Assembly: GCA_027625915.1 (NCBI GenBank) | Contig: JANTQA010000072.1 | Span: 1,116,001-1,180,000, forward strand | Direction of reading: 5' to 3' | Source of the DNA: Anaeramoeba flamelloides | Taxonomy: Eukaryota > Metamonada > Anaeramoebidae | DNA length: 64,000 nt | Shown: piece by piece, positions 23,550-36,019 of the stretch | Position numbering within the stretch: position 1 is the stretch's first letter | Layout of the letters: every line of letters begins with the position of its first letter | Notes under the pieces: model-generated | Told to the model about the DNA's origin: nothing | Databases searched by the model: none | The model's input: the letters and a program-made list of their open reading frames with translations, nothing else | Translations under genes and position numbers: made by a program

Positions 23550-24909
23550 GGGAGTAGCTACACCATAAGACATGATAATAATTTGAGAGAGGTGAGATAA
23601 GAACATTTTGTATTAGTGGAGTGTGATCGTAGATTCTCTAAAAATTTTTTTAAAAAAATTATTTGATATTTTTTTTTTTTAGTAACGTTAAACAATAAAA
23701 GAATTGAGATTATATTTGTAAAATAGTTTTTTTTTTTTTTTTTTTTTTTTCAAATAAACTTAATTCCATTAATTTGGGGACGGTTTAAACAGTTGGAAAA
23801 ATAACAATAACATGATTTACATCCAATTGGGAAATTAATTTTAATTCAACAAACTATTTCATTTTTTGTCTTTTTCTGTTTTTGTTTTGATATTCATTTT
23901 TTCAGTAACTTAATCTGTTTCGTTAGATCCGAAAATTTTTTAATCGATGGTTGATAGATGGTTACAGTTGAGTTTCTTAAATTGAAAAATCCACATACAG
24001 TCTTTCCATGGTATCTTCTCATTTGATCGATCAACGATTGTTGGTGTAATTTCAACAAATCTACCAATATATTTTTTGTTCAAACTCTTTCTATTATTTT
24101 GGACATCACCTATTTTGATTTTTTTGTTTGATATTGTTTTCTTTTATTTGGATGAAAATGATTACTTAAAAAACATTAATACTATGTTACTTAAATATGA
24201 TTTTATATTATATTTGGAAAAATATAATAAATTGAGTTTTTGTTTTCCTATTTTTGATTTTAGATGTTTCAAAATTTTTGGAATGCGGTTTAGTATTGTT
24301 TTTTGGGAGAAGATAATTTCAGATTCTTTGAATAAAACTTCTAACTATTTTGTGGATTAAACTTTGATAACATATAATCATACTAACTTCTCCAATTCCA
24401 CTAAACCCAACAATTTAAAATCCTAACAAGTAATAATTTGACTTAATTATTCTTTTTTTTGGAATCCTTCTAGCTATTTAAGTCCCATTTATGTTTCCTT
24501 TTATGATTCTCTCAATTGTAATGTTGTTGTTCTTTTTAAACATAATCCATTAATCCTAAATGCCACTAATAAAAAAATATTTCTAATTGCTTTATGTTGT
24601 CAGGATTAAAAAAATCTCAAAAATGATGAAAAAATAAAAAATGAAAAAATTAAATGCCACAATAGAATGTTGAGAGAAGGATAAAAGATAAGTTATTCAA
24701 CATTCAAAACACTATTTTTTACAATTCAACTCAACATTCTATTGTGGCAATTTCTTTGAGTTTTGAAAAAAAAATTTAAAAAATCTAATGAATGAAGTAC
24801 TTAAAATAATAAAAATCAACGAGTTACAAACAAAGTAAAAAATGTTATTTTCTGATCTTCTTCAAAATTGCAAAAAAGTGAAAAATTTTTCTTTACCGTG
24901 GCTACTCCC
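23550..24909. mobile_element. TTAA-flanked inverted-repeat element, 1360 bp
   Basis: It is flanked on both sides by TTAA (23546-23549 and 24910-24913). The left end GGGAGTAGCTACACC mirrors the right end GTGGCTACTCCC. TTAA target duplication is the hallmark of piggyBac-type insertion. The GGG..CCC termini are the inverse of the usual CCC..GGG, so assignment rests on the target site. It holds one frame (24076-24360, F/L-rich, no motif) and an internal hairpin at 24652-24753. No transposase. Confidence 0.65.
24652..24753. repeat. Hairpin inside the 1.36-kb TTAA element
   Basis: The arms GCCACAATAGAATGTTGAG and CTCAACATTCTATTGTGGC are exact inverted repeats about 55 bp apart. It may be a separate tiny element nested in the TTAA element; a related half-site (CATTCTATTGTGG) occurs near 45421. 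Confidence 0.85.
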
Positions 24910-25996
24910 TTAAGGGGGCTTTTCTAAATAAATTATTTAGTTTCTCAATAACTCCTACCCTTTCATATAAGTCGGTAATTAATTTTCCAGATACACTACA
25001 AACGGGGTTCTTGAATCTTGATTAATTCTCTTACGATTCTTGATCCAAGGATTAAATCATTTTTTTTTTTAAAAAAAGGGAGATTTTTTTGGTTTTTCTT
25101 TTTTATACTATTGTAAAACCTTACTAATCATAGTATTTAGAAATGCACCTAAGAATATACTAATCCATTAGTTTTTCATTGAAGATCAGATATGAATATA
25201 ATCGTATGTATAACTAAGTTAAATTTAATAATTTGCAGATAAACCAATACAACTCTTACATTAATTCATTTTAAATTGTATTTATCATAGCTCAAAAAAT
25301 AAAACGGAAAAAAATCCCAAAATCAATTTTTTTGAAAAAATAATCTATTTAAATCTTTGGTAATGAATATGAAGTGTCTGAAACAAGATGAAAGGTGGGT
25401 CTTTAAAGCTTATGTTAAAAATTCTTTTTGAATATATTTCATTCATCTTATTATGACATATGTCTAAATATATGGGGATACTGTTTTTTTTAAAAAAAAA
25501 ATTGTTTTAATGATTATACACATCTAGATTAGATAAAAATTTTGTTAAGACCTACTCTTAGTTCACTATTTTGTATCAATAAAACAACATAATCTTATAT
25601 TTTAAATTGAAAAAAAAAAAAAAGAAATATTTCCTACATTTTCTCATTTTTTCATAATTAATATCAAAATAATTAATTAAATAAGTCAAATGGGGTGTGC
25701 GTTCACTTGTTTTTCTTGAGAATTTGAACCAAGAAAGGAAAATAATTATATTTTTTGAAAAATTGAAATTTCATTTGAATTTTTTTCTTATAAAAAAAAA
25801 ACACCCCCTGATTTTCTCTATTTGTTCCAATATAGACCACAAAAACAAAATAAAAATAAAATCAAAATAGAAATTCAACTATTCTTTCTATGAGTTGAGT
25901 AAATTTCTCTTTGGTGTTATTGTCTTCAATCAAAATAAGATAAAATATAATTACCACCAATTATTCAATTTCTAAATGGTTTTATTTCCAGATGTA

Positions 25997-26531
25997 AACC
26001 CCAATTCAAAATTTTTAACACATCAAAATTTGATTTGTGATAAAAAAAACTTATTTAATCAATTCAAGAAGATTTACAAAATTAGAACCATTCACTAATT
26101 GAAATGTTAAACACTTTTTTATAAATTACAATACTCACAAAACAATAAATAAATAAAAATCAATACAAATAAATCAAGGGTGTGTTAAAAATTTTGGAGC
26201 GAGCAAAACAAAAAAATTCATTGGTAAATTTGTTTAAATTCTATTAGGAATATTGATCGATCAAATGGTTAGATACTACCAACTAATTTTATTTGAGTTC
26301 TTCTATTTGGAACAACTTGACTTTAGCCGAATACCAATGGTTGAAAAAAAATTTGGATCGCAACGAAACAAATTACGTAATTAGAACAATGAAATGAAAA
26401 CAAAAAACTAAAAGATGAAAAAATGATTTTCATATTTTACAAAAATCAAAATTATCTCCAATTTCAATAAAATTGTATTATTGTGATTGTTTGGAACGTT
26501 TTAGCTGTGTGGAAAATTTTGAATTTTAGTT
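25997..26531 (-). mobile_element. 535-bp TA element, copy 2 of the inverted pair
   Basis: It is the reverse-orientation partner of 19290-19825, with TA flanks at 25995-25996 and 26532-26533. Its termini are AACCCCAATTCAAAATTTTT and AAAATTTTGAATTTTAGTT. The match to copy 1 is high over the whole length, implying recent movement or gene conversion. Confidence 0.8.
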
Positions 26532-28795
26532 TATCTTTGTAATTTTTAAAAACCATTTAGTATTCAATAATCTCAAAAAGTAAACCCAATACACGAATAT
26601 GAGTAACGAAATCCAGGCTACCTTTTGAAGATCGAATTTTTCAAAGAAAATTTCACATTGAAAAAATGCAATTAAATACATTTTTCTAATCTGACTCTCA
26701 ACTAAATCTCCTTTTTATCCCTTTGAATTTGAAATTTGTTTCAGGCAGTTATCTAAAAAAACAACATTGTAAAAACTAAAATTAAAACCCGAAAATATTA
26801 AATAAATTCAATCCCTAATTTAATTTTTTCTTGAAAATCATTAAATTAACCTGTAAAATTGTTTTTTTCACGTGTATACTATTGAATAAATAATTATTTA
26901 TTGTACTAGAAGAAGAAGAAAAAAAAAAACAGGTTTAATTTTGAAAATTTAATTGTAAACACTAGACACATTTTATTTTTAACCACATTACTTTATTTCT
27001 CTGAAAGTTTTTTAGAATATTAAATTTCCCTGAAGAATCAAAAATAGAATTGAGTAATCAAGAAATAAAAATCAAATCTTTTATCCAAGATCACTAAATT
27101 AATGAAATTTTTATTATTATTTTCTTGATCAATTTTTTAATTACTTATTTTATAATTATAAATGGGAAATAATTTTCACACGCACTTTCATAATCAATCT
27201 CCTTTTTCATTTCTAATAAAACCATAAATTACATCCGGCTTCTTGTGAAACTCTATTTACAAAAGAAAGATAAATAAGGAAAAGGAAGTGAAAATTTTTT
27301 CCGATTTAGAATTCAAATATCAGTATTGGTTTTTTTTTTTTGAATTTGAAAGGTAAAGATGTTAGACCAGGATATGCGAACTCCCACTTTTTTATTTAAA
27401 CATTCGTATGGTTGGTTAAAGAAATGATTTTAATATTTCAGTTTCTAATACACTATGGATCTCAAAAGTTATTATATGTTTATACTCCCTTTAAAAAAGT
27501 AAATCTTTTTTCCTTTTTTTTTTTTGACTGAAAAATAAACGGATCAGAAAAGCACTTTTATTTTTTAAAATAAAGAAAGGTAGAAGGTTGTGGTATATAA
27601 GATTAAGAACGGTGTTGTTACCTTGGATTTGTTTTAGTACAAAAGTTGTTAACCAAATAAAGTTAAAAAAATATAAATATGTAAAAATAATAAATTACAG
27701 ATTTTGCAAATTTAGAAAATTTCTAAGATGTATGAAGGGCTTTTTGTTTCTCTCTTTCACTTAATAACCAAAACAACATTATTATTTCCTATTGATTTAA
27801 GTGATTTATTTTGCTTTAAGATAAGTGTATTCAAATTAACTAATATATTTAAGGTTGACAAAGGGTTATTTTTTCAAAAGAATTTTGATTTTTCTAAAAA
27901 CCGAAACTTAATTCCAATTTTCTCACCGTTTTTTTTCTTTGAACTTCATCAATTAAGTATTGACGAAACACAAAATTGATCTCAATTTGACAATGCTCTC
28001 TCAAAAAAAAACAACAAAATCTTTTTTCTTATAAAAGCTCAAAAAACAACTTTACAGTTTATAGACATTGAAAAAGGGTATCTCTTTCATTGAAAAAAAA
28101 TGGGAATATTTTTTTTGAGAGAGAATTTGTAACTGTTTTATTTTTCGACAATTGAAATTTTTGAGGTTCATTATCGATTTTTATTAGGAAATTAGGATAA
28201 ATAAGAACTGTTTTGGTAATAACTCAAAAGTACAAAAACCATAAAGGTCAACAGAAATCAAGTTTTCCTTCTTGTATCATTTTGTAAAAGGAGAATTTTT
28301 AAGTGTAAAAATTCATCAGTTTGTATCAAAACTCTTTTTTTGTTTTGAACTTTTATAAAAAGAGAAAAAAAATAAGAATTCGTCAAATTCAAGATAAAAG
28401 TGAAATAAAGTGAAAACAAAAATAAGTAGTGTTTGTTCTGATTGAGCAGTAAACTTTACATTCTTTTGAAATAATAATTTGCAAAGGACAAGAAATTAAT
28501 TTTTTGGAAAAGGTCTTTTCCTCTTTCTGAAATAAAAAAGTTAAAATAGTGAGTAATTTGACAAAGAAACAATACTCTACTTTATAGTTTTGAGTTTCTC
28601 AATCTTGTAGAGGAAATTTAATTTTTATTTGGTATTTGTCAAAAACAAAAATAAAAAAATAAAAAGAAAGTTCTAAAAAAATTTTTGGTAAATACCTGTC
28701 GGGCAATTCAAGAAATAAAACAAGTAAATTCGAGTTTTTCGAAAAAAAAAAATTTATTGTGAATTAACAGAATAATTTATTTTTTCACGATTAGA

Positions 28796-31700
28796 ATGAG
28801 CCACAAAAAACCAGAGAAGGAAAGCACAAGAAAAAACCAAGAAGAGAAAGAAACCTCAGGGAAAAAAAAACAAGAAACCAAGCCAATCAGCACAAGGACT
28901 CGGGTGAGAAAGAAAAAACAAAATCAAAAATCCAAGTTGTCGAATTCGATCGACGAAACAAAATCAGCACACAAGCACAATCACAAGCACAAAGCAAAAA
29001 AATCACCACTTAAAAAATCACATCACAACAAGCGCAGCAAGCACAAAAACCACAAAACGCAAAAAAAACCAAACAACTTAGACGACTACAATTATTTGTC
29101 TCGCCAATCACAGGCTCTTAAAATCAAATTAATCAAATTGAAGGAGCGATCAGCAATAAATGTGATTGTTCAGAAGGTTAAGGAGACCAAAGTTAGGTAC
29201 AACAACGCGCAAAAGGAGCACACATTGCTTTTGCAAGAGCAGGATCTGCTTGAAAAGCAAATAAAGCCAATCTTTGATGAGATAAGCCAGCAGCCTGACC
29301 GAAGCGCTCGTGGCATGTTGGTTTATAAAAAAAAAAAGAAGATCAAACTGATTGAAAGTGAGCTGGTTGATTTAAAATTGAAAAAGGATCAGCTATTGGA
29401 TTTACGTACCGTTGAAAGAAAGCTTAAAGAGAAGCAATTAAAATATAAGGAGCACTCGAACCATACTAACGAATTTTTAACAAAACTCAATTGCCTGAAA
29501 GAGTCAAAAGCGAAACTTGATGAAGAATATGGAGAATACATCCGGAAGTCAAAGGAAACAAAGGAAGGCAGAGAAAAGGCAATGTTTCAAGAAAAGTTAG
29601 TCAACAAATTAAAGGAGGAATATGGCTCGATCAAAAGGAAGAGCAAAAAAATAAATTTCGACCTTACAAATATGTCTCAAGTCAAAAACCATTGGTTTAA
29701 AGTGGTCGAAAGATCGCATCAATTAAAAATCCAAATTAAAGAAAAAAAACTCGAAAATGAGCTCTTAATCAAAACCATTGAAGAAAATAGAGAAATGATC
29801 GATTTTGGTGATTATGAATCTTCGGATGTGATTTCTTCCAAAACCGAAGGTGAGGAACAGGGCACGTTAACTTCTGGAAATGAGGAACTGTTTATTGAGC
29901 AAGATCCCTTCCGCATTAAAGCAACCAAAACCCCCAAAAAAAATAGAGACAGATCCTATTTAAAATCGAACAGAACGAAAACTCACCGTGCGCAGACACT
30001 TGCTTATACATTGCCAAAACCAAAACTCAAAGGCAAAAATATGAATAAAAAATCATCGACAAATGATCGTCTTCTTCATCCGAACAGCAACAAGAACGAA
30101 AACAATAATTCGAAATTTCATCCCTTTAGTGACGATCAAGAAAAAAATCTAAACGAGCCAAGTGATGGGTACTATTTAACGACAGAAACGGAAACAGAAA
30201 ATGAAATCGAAACAGAAACAGAAACAGAAACACAAACCGAAACACAAACAGAAACACAGACAGAAACACAAAACCAAACCGAAACCGAAACTGAAACCGA
30301 AACCGAAACTGAAAAAGAAAAAGTAAAGTCTCACCCAAAAGTCAATTCAAAATATTCGAGAAGCAACCCAAACTTGTTTAATAATCCGATTTCACCCAGG
30401 AATAAAACAAAAAACAAAATGTATCGAGGAAATTCAAGTTACTTGTCAGATTCAAAAGATAAAAAAAAAATACATTCAATAACTAATATTAGATCTTCGA
30501 GTATGCCGCAATTAAATAAAACAGAACAAACAAATAAAACCGTTTCAATAGATACTTTGGAACAATTGCTATCTCTTCCAAAAGGAATTGAATATTTTAA
30601 AGAATTTTTATGCAGACAACTAAATCAAGAAAATATCATGTTTTTTCAAGAAGTGAAAAAGTTAAAGCAAGGTCAATATGTATGTTGAATTTTCTTTTAT
30701 TTTTTTTTTTTTGTTATATTTTTTACCCTTTCCACACCCCCCTCTTTTTTTTTATTTTTATTTTATTAATATGGGCTTTTATTATTGTTCGGGTTATTAT
30801 TTCCAATATTTAAGGAACTTTCTATATTAATATTTAATGATAATTATCATTTTTAAAAATGGGGAATTATTGGTTTATCATAATTACTTAAAAAGTTTGA
30901 GCCAAAAATCAATTGAATTTTCAAATTTAGTAATAATTTTCTTTTTATAATTTGTTGGATATAATAGAAACAAAAAAAATTAAGTACATTTCTGAAACTA
31001 TTTTAACTGAACAACCCATATTATCAAATGCAACACACACACCCACACACATACATGTATTATATATTACTGTAATTTTAATTTTAAACCAAAAAGAAAA
31101 AAAATACATTAAAATGTTTTACTTTTGTTTATTTATTAAAAGAATGCAGTAAATAAAGAAAATCTTTTCAAAATAAAAAAAAAAAACCAAGAATAAAAAT
31201 CAATACAATATTAGAATAAAAGAAAAATAATCCCACGTGTACGACCAAATTAAAAATAAACAGTTTACTTTTAAATGAATTTTATTATAAACCCCATTCT
31301 AATATTTATAATCAAGATTCTTTTTATTTTCATTTTCAACTTTCATTATAACCAATTTTAATTTAAAATTAAAAATTTGATCTATATTTTTTTTTAGACA
31401 AAAAATTGTTTTGATAAATAATATGTCGAAACATGCCATTTCTTTTATTTTTGCATTTCTTTTTCACTTTTTATGTTGAATATAATAAATAACTTGGTTT
31501 AATATTTATAACGAATTGGTATTTTATGAAAAACAAATTTAAGGAATACGCTTTCAGGTGAAAACTGTGAAATAATCTATAAAAACACCCTTGAAAGAGT
31601 TTTGTAATCTCGGTAATATTTACACACAAAGAATTTCTTTTTCAAAAAAATGGGAAATTTTCACAATTGTAAAAATTTTCACAATTTTCACCCTTTCTTA

Positions 31701-34700
31701 GATCCTTTCAAAATTTTGATTTTAATATTTTAGAATTTCCGTTTCAACTTTCTGAACTCACAGTAAATCCTCTGTCTGTTCTACACATTTTTTACATTTG
31801 CTTTTACAATTTTGAAATGTAATCAAATTTGAACTTGCACTTGAAAATCTCCAAAAGCAATTTTTTTGCAATTATTTTTTTTTGTTATTTTCAATTTCCT
31901 TTTTCATTGAAAAAAAAGAAAAAAAGTGTACGTGAAAAGGTAAAGATAACAAAAATGTTTTTTTTTTTTTTTTTTGTCCAATTTCTTCAGAATGAAAATT
32001 CTTTTTGAGAAGTGAAAGCGAAATAACACAATAACTCAACACTCCTCAAGGGTGGGAATGTAGTCCTTAAGGGATTAGCGTCGCCCTAGATTTCTCTATA
32101 ATCAAAGTATGTTGTAATTGAGTGTAAATGATTTTAGTTCACCATGGCTCAAAGAGCTCTAAAAAATCTATTATAAATCTTATTGCTCAATAAATTATTA
32201 CATTTTTTACTAAGGATCACTATTAAAAAATTTCATTTTGAAAAAATTTTTTTGAATTGCTTTTCTGAATCTAAAAATAGAAACCCAAAATACAGTATTC
32301 CAGTATTTAATAATTTAGATTTAGAACTTCCAAAAGTAACTATTTTTATAATTTTTTAATTCAAAAGATTAACTCAATAATCATCAACATAAAAGCACAC
32401 AGACTGATTAGTTTTGTTTGCTTTTGATAAAGCTACTTGTAGAATCAATATATTTGCATGATTTGAGAAATAATTTGTCAAAAAAACTTTATTCGTTAAT
32501 TATTTAATTTTTTAAAAAAACGAATTTTTTAGTAACTAATCTACATTTCGCCACAAATTTAAGAAAGATATTTTGTGACTTTGTAGTCTGAACATTGATA
32601 ATTCAACCTTTAAATTTATGGTGAAATGCAGATTTTATTCTGAAATTGTTGGGTTTTTTTACTAATACATAGATCATTTTTAATTGATGAGATCAACAAA
32701 TATTACTACTTGACTAATCGATTTTTTAGAGACATTTGAACCATGTAGCACTAATGTGATTACGTCCAAGAACAACATACTTTGATCCTAGGCTTCTCCT
32801 TGGTAGACGCTAATCCCTTAAGGAAAAGAAATATAGGATTTTATCTTTGAAAAACATTTTATTTGTAACGTTTTATTTTACCAAAATCACTTTCAAAACA
32901 TTAGTATTGAACCATTAGAGTTTTGCATCTAAATTTGACAAATTCGCGGTTATAGTTACTTATTCGCAAAATACCTTTTTTATTTTTTTTGCTAATAAAT
33001 ACTTTTTCGCGAAAAAGTCAAGGATTTTACAAATAAAGCATATCTAATAAGAGGGTTTGTTGAAGAAATACTAAATCAATTTGAAAATCTTTTTGTTTCG
33101 TATCTTCACTTTAAAAAAAAAAAATATTTTCTTGGTGAATTAAAACCAAAATGAAAGATTTCAAACTATTAATTGTACACTTATTTATTTCGACAATCCA
33201 ATAAAAAGAAAAGAGAAAGAAAAGTAAAAGAATTTTTTGACACAATAATTAGGATTCCAAATTTCGAGACAAACAAACATTTTCAAAAACCAATTGAGAA
33301 AATAGGTTTGGAATCTCGGATAGATAAGTTTTTTAAAAAGGGTATTTTACCTTCAAAAGTTAAATTCCCAAGAAGAAAGAGAAATTTTCATTAGATCGAA
33401 ACGATCCATTAAAAAAAACAAACCACCATTCAACTTTAGTGTAGAATTTCTCCAAAATTACAATTTATGAAAAGAAGAAGAACAAAAAGAAAATAAAAAG
33501 TTTTTCAAACAAGTCATTCTGTATTTGTGGTTGTATGGTTCTACTATTGAAAAAAAGATTTAAAAATTAGAAACGCTTCCTTAAGTGTTACAGAATACTT
33601 TAGTAAATTGTTTTGTTGATTACAACCTAATTTCAATCTTGTTTATATTATCCAAAGTATTTGCTTTTCATTGCAACATATGACACAAAGAAAGATCGAG
33701 AAATGAGAATTTTTTACAATTTGTTATTTGAATTGACGAAAAGGATAGATAAATTTACAAATCAAATAAGAACAAAATTCAATAATTTTTTTGATATGAT
33801 CTTGGTGTATTTTTGTTTGCTTATTGTTCACTTTAAAAAATAATTTTTTCTTATAAACTTCTGGTTATTGTTCAACAAAAGTTAATAACTTAGAAAGGCC
33901 GCCTTAAATCAAGAACACTATGAATGTAATGACTTGGTGGTTCTGAAAAATTCATAAAGTTTAAAAAGAAAAATATTGTGTTTAAAAAATAATCATTTTT
34001 TTTTCATATTATAACAAAAAAAAAACAAAAGGGAAAAAGAAATAATAAACTGTTTCCAAAAAAGAATGTCAGATTTATTTTAAAATATCTTTCTTAAACC
34101 CAATCGTCATGGAAATTTTTAAACATACAAAATCATTAACAACCATTTATTGGTTCTTGATAATAATTCAATTTGTTTGTTAATATTGTATACATTACAC
34201 AAATAAAAGATATTAAAGTTTTTGATCACAGTTTTTATTCATATTTGTTGGGGGTGAAAATTGGTAGGCATTTTTTTCTTTTTAATCCAAATAAAAATTT
34301 TCCTAAAAGATTTTTAATCTTGATAAATTTTCCGAATAGAAGAAAAAAAGCTCATAACTGCATTTTATTATTTTAAAAATCAGTTTGTGCACTTTGTCAC
34401 ATTTTCCAGTTTTTTATTGAAATTGGTCGCATACTCATTTTTTTTTTTCCAAAAAAAGTGCATTTTTTTATTTTCATTTTTTAGAAATATTTGATTGTGA
34501 TGAACTTATTTTGCAAACCCAAATAATAGGTATTGATTCAATTAGTAGTAGTAATATCTCTCTTAATTTTATATTGCCAATTTTACGAATAGGAATACTT
34601 CTAAAGAGAATATTATTTTTTTATGAAATATAAAAAAAAATGCCCCATCTTTTTTGGAAATAACCTTTATATGTATATGTAAAAGAAAGAAAAAATTGAT

Positions 34701-36019
34701 TAATATTAAAAATTAAAATAACATTAAATTGAAATAAAGTTAAAAACTTTTATTCTAAACGAAGCCAAACTTAACTAAACCAATCATTTTTATTATTTAA
34801 TTTATTCCAATAATAAAAAAACCAAACAATTAACAATCAAATAAAACACAATCACTTTTAGCAAATTAAAAAAAATTGCACAAGAATTTATAAAACATTT
34901 GTTAAACCAGAATCTTTATTTGAAATCAATATTGTATCTGAAATGAGAAAAAATATCACGAATTTAATTAATGAAAAGAATTTTTCACGGGGCATGTTCG
35001 ATGAAGCACAAAAGGCTGTCTTTGATCATATGAATTTAAATTCGTGGCAGGCATTTACCCAAACTAATTTATATAAGTCATTGATTAACTTTTTAAAAAG
35101 AGACCCAGGCAGCCTCTCAAGAATTGAAAATAAAAAAATTAAATTGGTTTATCAAAAAAAAAATTTAAAGGCATTAAATGAAGAACATAACCCACCAGAA
35201 AAAAACTGTAAACCATTGCAAGTAGGCGAAGAATTATTAGTCACGCTCATTAATTTATTATATACCCAATATTCTATTAGCAAGCGCACAATCAATTTAA
35301 AATCTATTTCCAAATCGATCCCATTTCAAAGATTTGTGCAACTTACGTCTGAATTAAAAAACGTACAACTCGATGAATTATCCGAAAACGAAAGAAAATG
35401 CTTTTTTTTGAATTTATTCAATACTTTGACTTTGCATTCCTATATAATAAATGGGATACCACAAAATAAAAATAGTTATATCAAATTAATGGATCAATCC
35501 CGTTACTTAATCGGCAGATATTATTTCAGCTTAACACAAATCTTCCATGGCATCTTACGAGCAAATAGGGATTTGAAACATAACGGCAACTATTTCAAAT
35601 CAAAGAAAAAAATTATTAATAATACACTCTTGCGAATAGACCCTAGAATACATTTTGCCAGATTAAACTCCTCCTTTGACCCCTTAATAAAAATTTTTCG
35701 TATTAACACCTTCAACGACACACTAAACGCAATCACATCAAAAGTAATAAATGATATTATTAGAATCGAAAATAATAAAATCCACATCCCAAAATATTTT
35801 GAAGTTTTTCAAGATGACTTTGGTGGCGAATCAATCTTTTTGGATTGGTTTTCCACTTTTATAAATGATTCTGTTATTGAAAAGAAATTTAAAATTTTAA
35901 ATATAAAATTCACTCAAAAAAAAATCTCCACTCCTTTGGTTTGGATAGATTTAAAAAGAACACTTGCTAGGAAGTTTTTGAGAAGCAATTTTGAAAGCTC
36001 AACTAAATTTTTTATTTAA
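28796..36019 (+). CDS. RGS-DUF547 fusion protein with basic and coiled-coil N-terminus
   Basis: Exon 1 is 28796-30679 and exon 2 is 34862-36019, joined in phase 0 through donor GTATGT and acceptor TTTTAG, giving 1013 aa. Residues 1-95 are Lys/His/Ser-rich (possible nuclear or membrane-charge targeting). About 100-350 is predicted coiled coil. About 465-505 is a Thr-Glu/Thr-Gln repeat. RGS spans about 587-706, with helix FKEFLCRQLNQENIMFF before the junction and IYKTFVKPESLFEINIV and MFDEAQKAVFDHM after it, matching the RGS pattern of Enl-F, Iy..Fi..s...in and fd.aQ. From about 780 follows a DUF547-type domain: CFFLNLFNTLTLHSYI, FSLTQIFHGILR, DPRIHFARL. RGS domains speed GTP hydrolysis on G-alpha. 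DUF547 has no settled biochemical role. The protein probably acts in heterotrimeric G-protein signalling. A poly(A) signal AATAAA lies near 36128. Confidence 0.9.
30190..30320 (+). repeat. Thr-Glu/Thr-Gln coding repeat
   Basis: A hexamer-like GAAACA/GAAACC/CAAACA tract encodes alternating T-E and T-Q dipeptides inside the RGS-DUF547 protein. Codon mixing (ACA, ACC, ACT, ACG with GAA or CAA) shows the peptide pattern is kept while the DNA repeat has drifted. Confidence 0.9.
32071..32817. mobile_element. TTAA-flanked inverted-repeat element, 747 bp
   Basis: TTAA lies at 32067-32070 and 32818-32821. The ends are GGGATTAGCGTC and GACGCTAATCCC. The inverted similarity continues for about 110 bp (ATCAAAGTATGTTGT, CCATGGCTCAAA..GCTCTAAAAAATC versus its complement). 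No coding capacity. Confidence 0.8.
34053..34660 (+). mobile_element. TA-flanked element with TTTCCAAAAAAG termini, copy 1
   Basis: The ends TTTCCAAAAAAGAATGTCAG and the inverted TGCCCCATCTTTTTTGGAAA are related to those of the copy at 47239-47814. The interior is collinear in the same orientation (CCATTTATTGGTTCTTG, GGGGTGAAAATTGGT, AATTGGTCGCA). It lies in the RGS-DUF547 intron. Confidence 0.7.

Larger units (their letters stand above)
22933..28795 (+). other. Gene-free spacer with TTAA element and inverted-pair element
   Basis: It contains a 1.36-kb TTAA-flanked element (23550-24909) and a 535-bp TA element (25997-26531). It also has long T-runs (for example near 23010 and 23730). A frame at 27728-27979 is F/L/K-rich without motifs and is not called. 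Confidence 0.55.
30680..34861 (+). other. 4.18-kb intron splitting the RGS domain
   Basis: The donor is TAT|GTATGTTG and the acceptor CACTTTTAG|CAAATT; both ends are phase 0 and rejoin the RGS helices with the spacing of animal RGS4. The intron contains a TTAA element (32071-32817) and a TA element (34053-34660). A frame at 33173-33394 with a basic C-terminus is discussed under rejected items. Confidence 0.85.

Noticed and set aside
24076-24360. 94-codon frame in the 1.36-kb TTAA element as a possible transposase remnant
   Set aside because: No DDE-type motif, no zinc finger and a strongly F/L/I-rich composition; too short for a transposase domain.
30126-30338. Minus-strand frame over the Thr-Glu repeat
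   Set aside because: It is the antisense shadow of the low-complexity tract (F/R alternation) within a well-supported + strand gene.
33173-33394. 73-codon + strand frame with basic C-terminus inside the RGS-DUF547 intron
   Set aside because: It starts only at TTG, has no acceptor/donor pair placing it in the host gene, and shows no family motif. It may be a decayed exon, but there is not enough to call it.
34486-34528. Possible extra exon between AG (TTTTTAG) and GTATTG in the RGS intron
   Set aside because: It lies in a TA element. Exon 1 and exon 2 already join in phase with normal RGS spacing, so no extra exon is needed.
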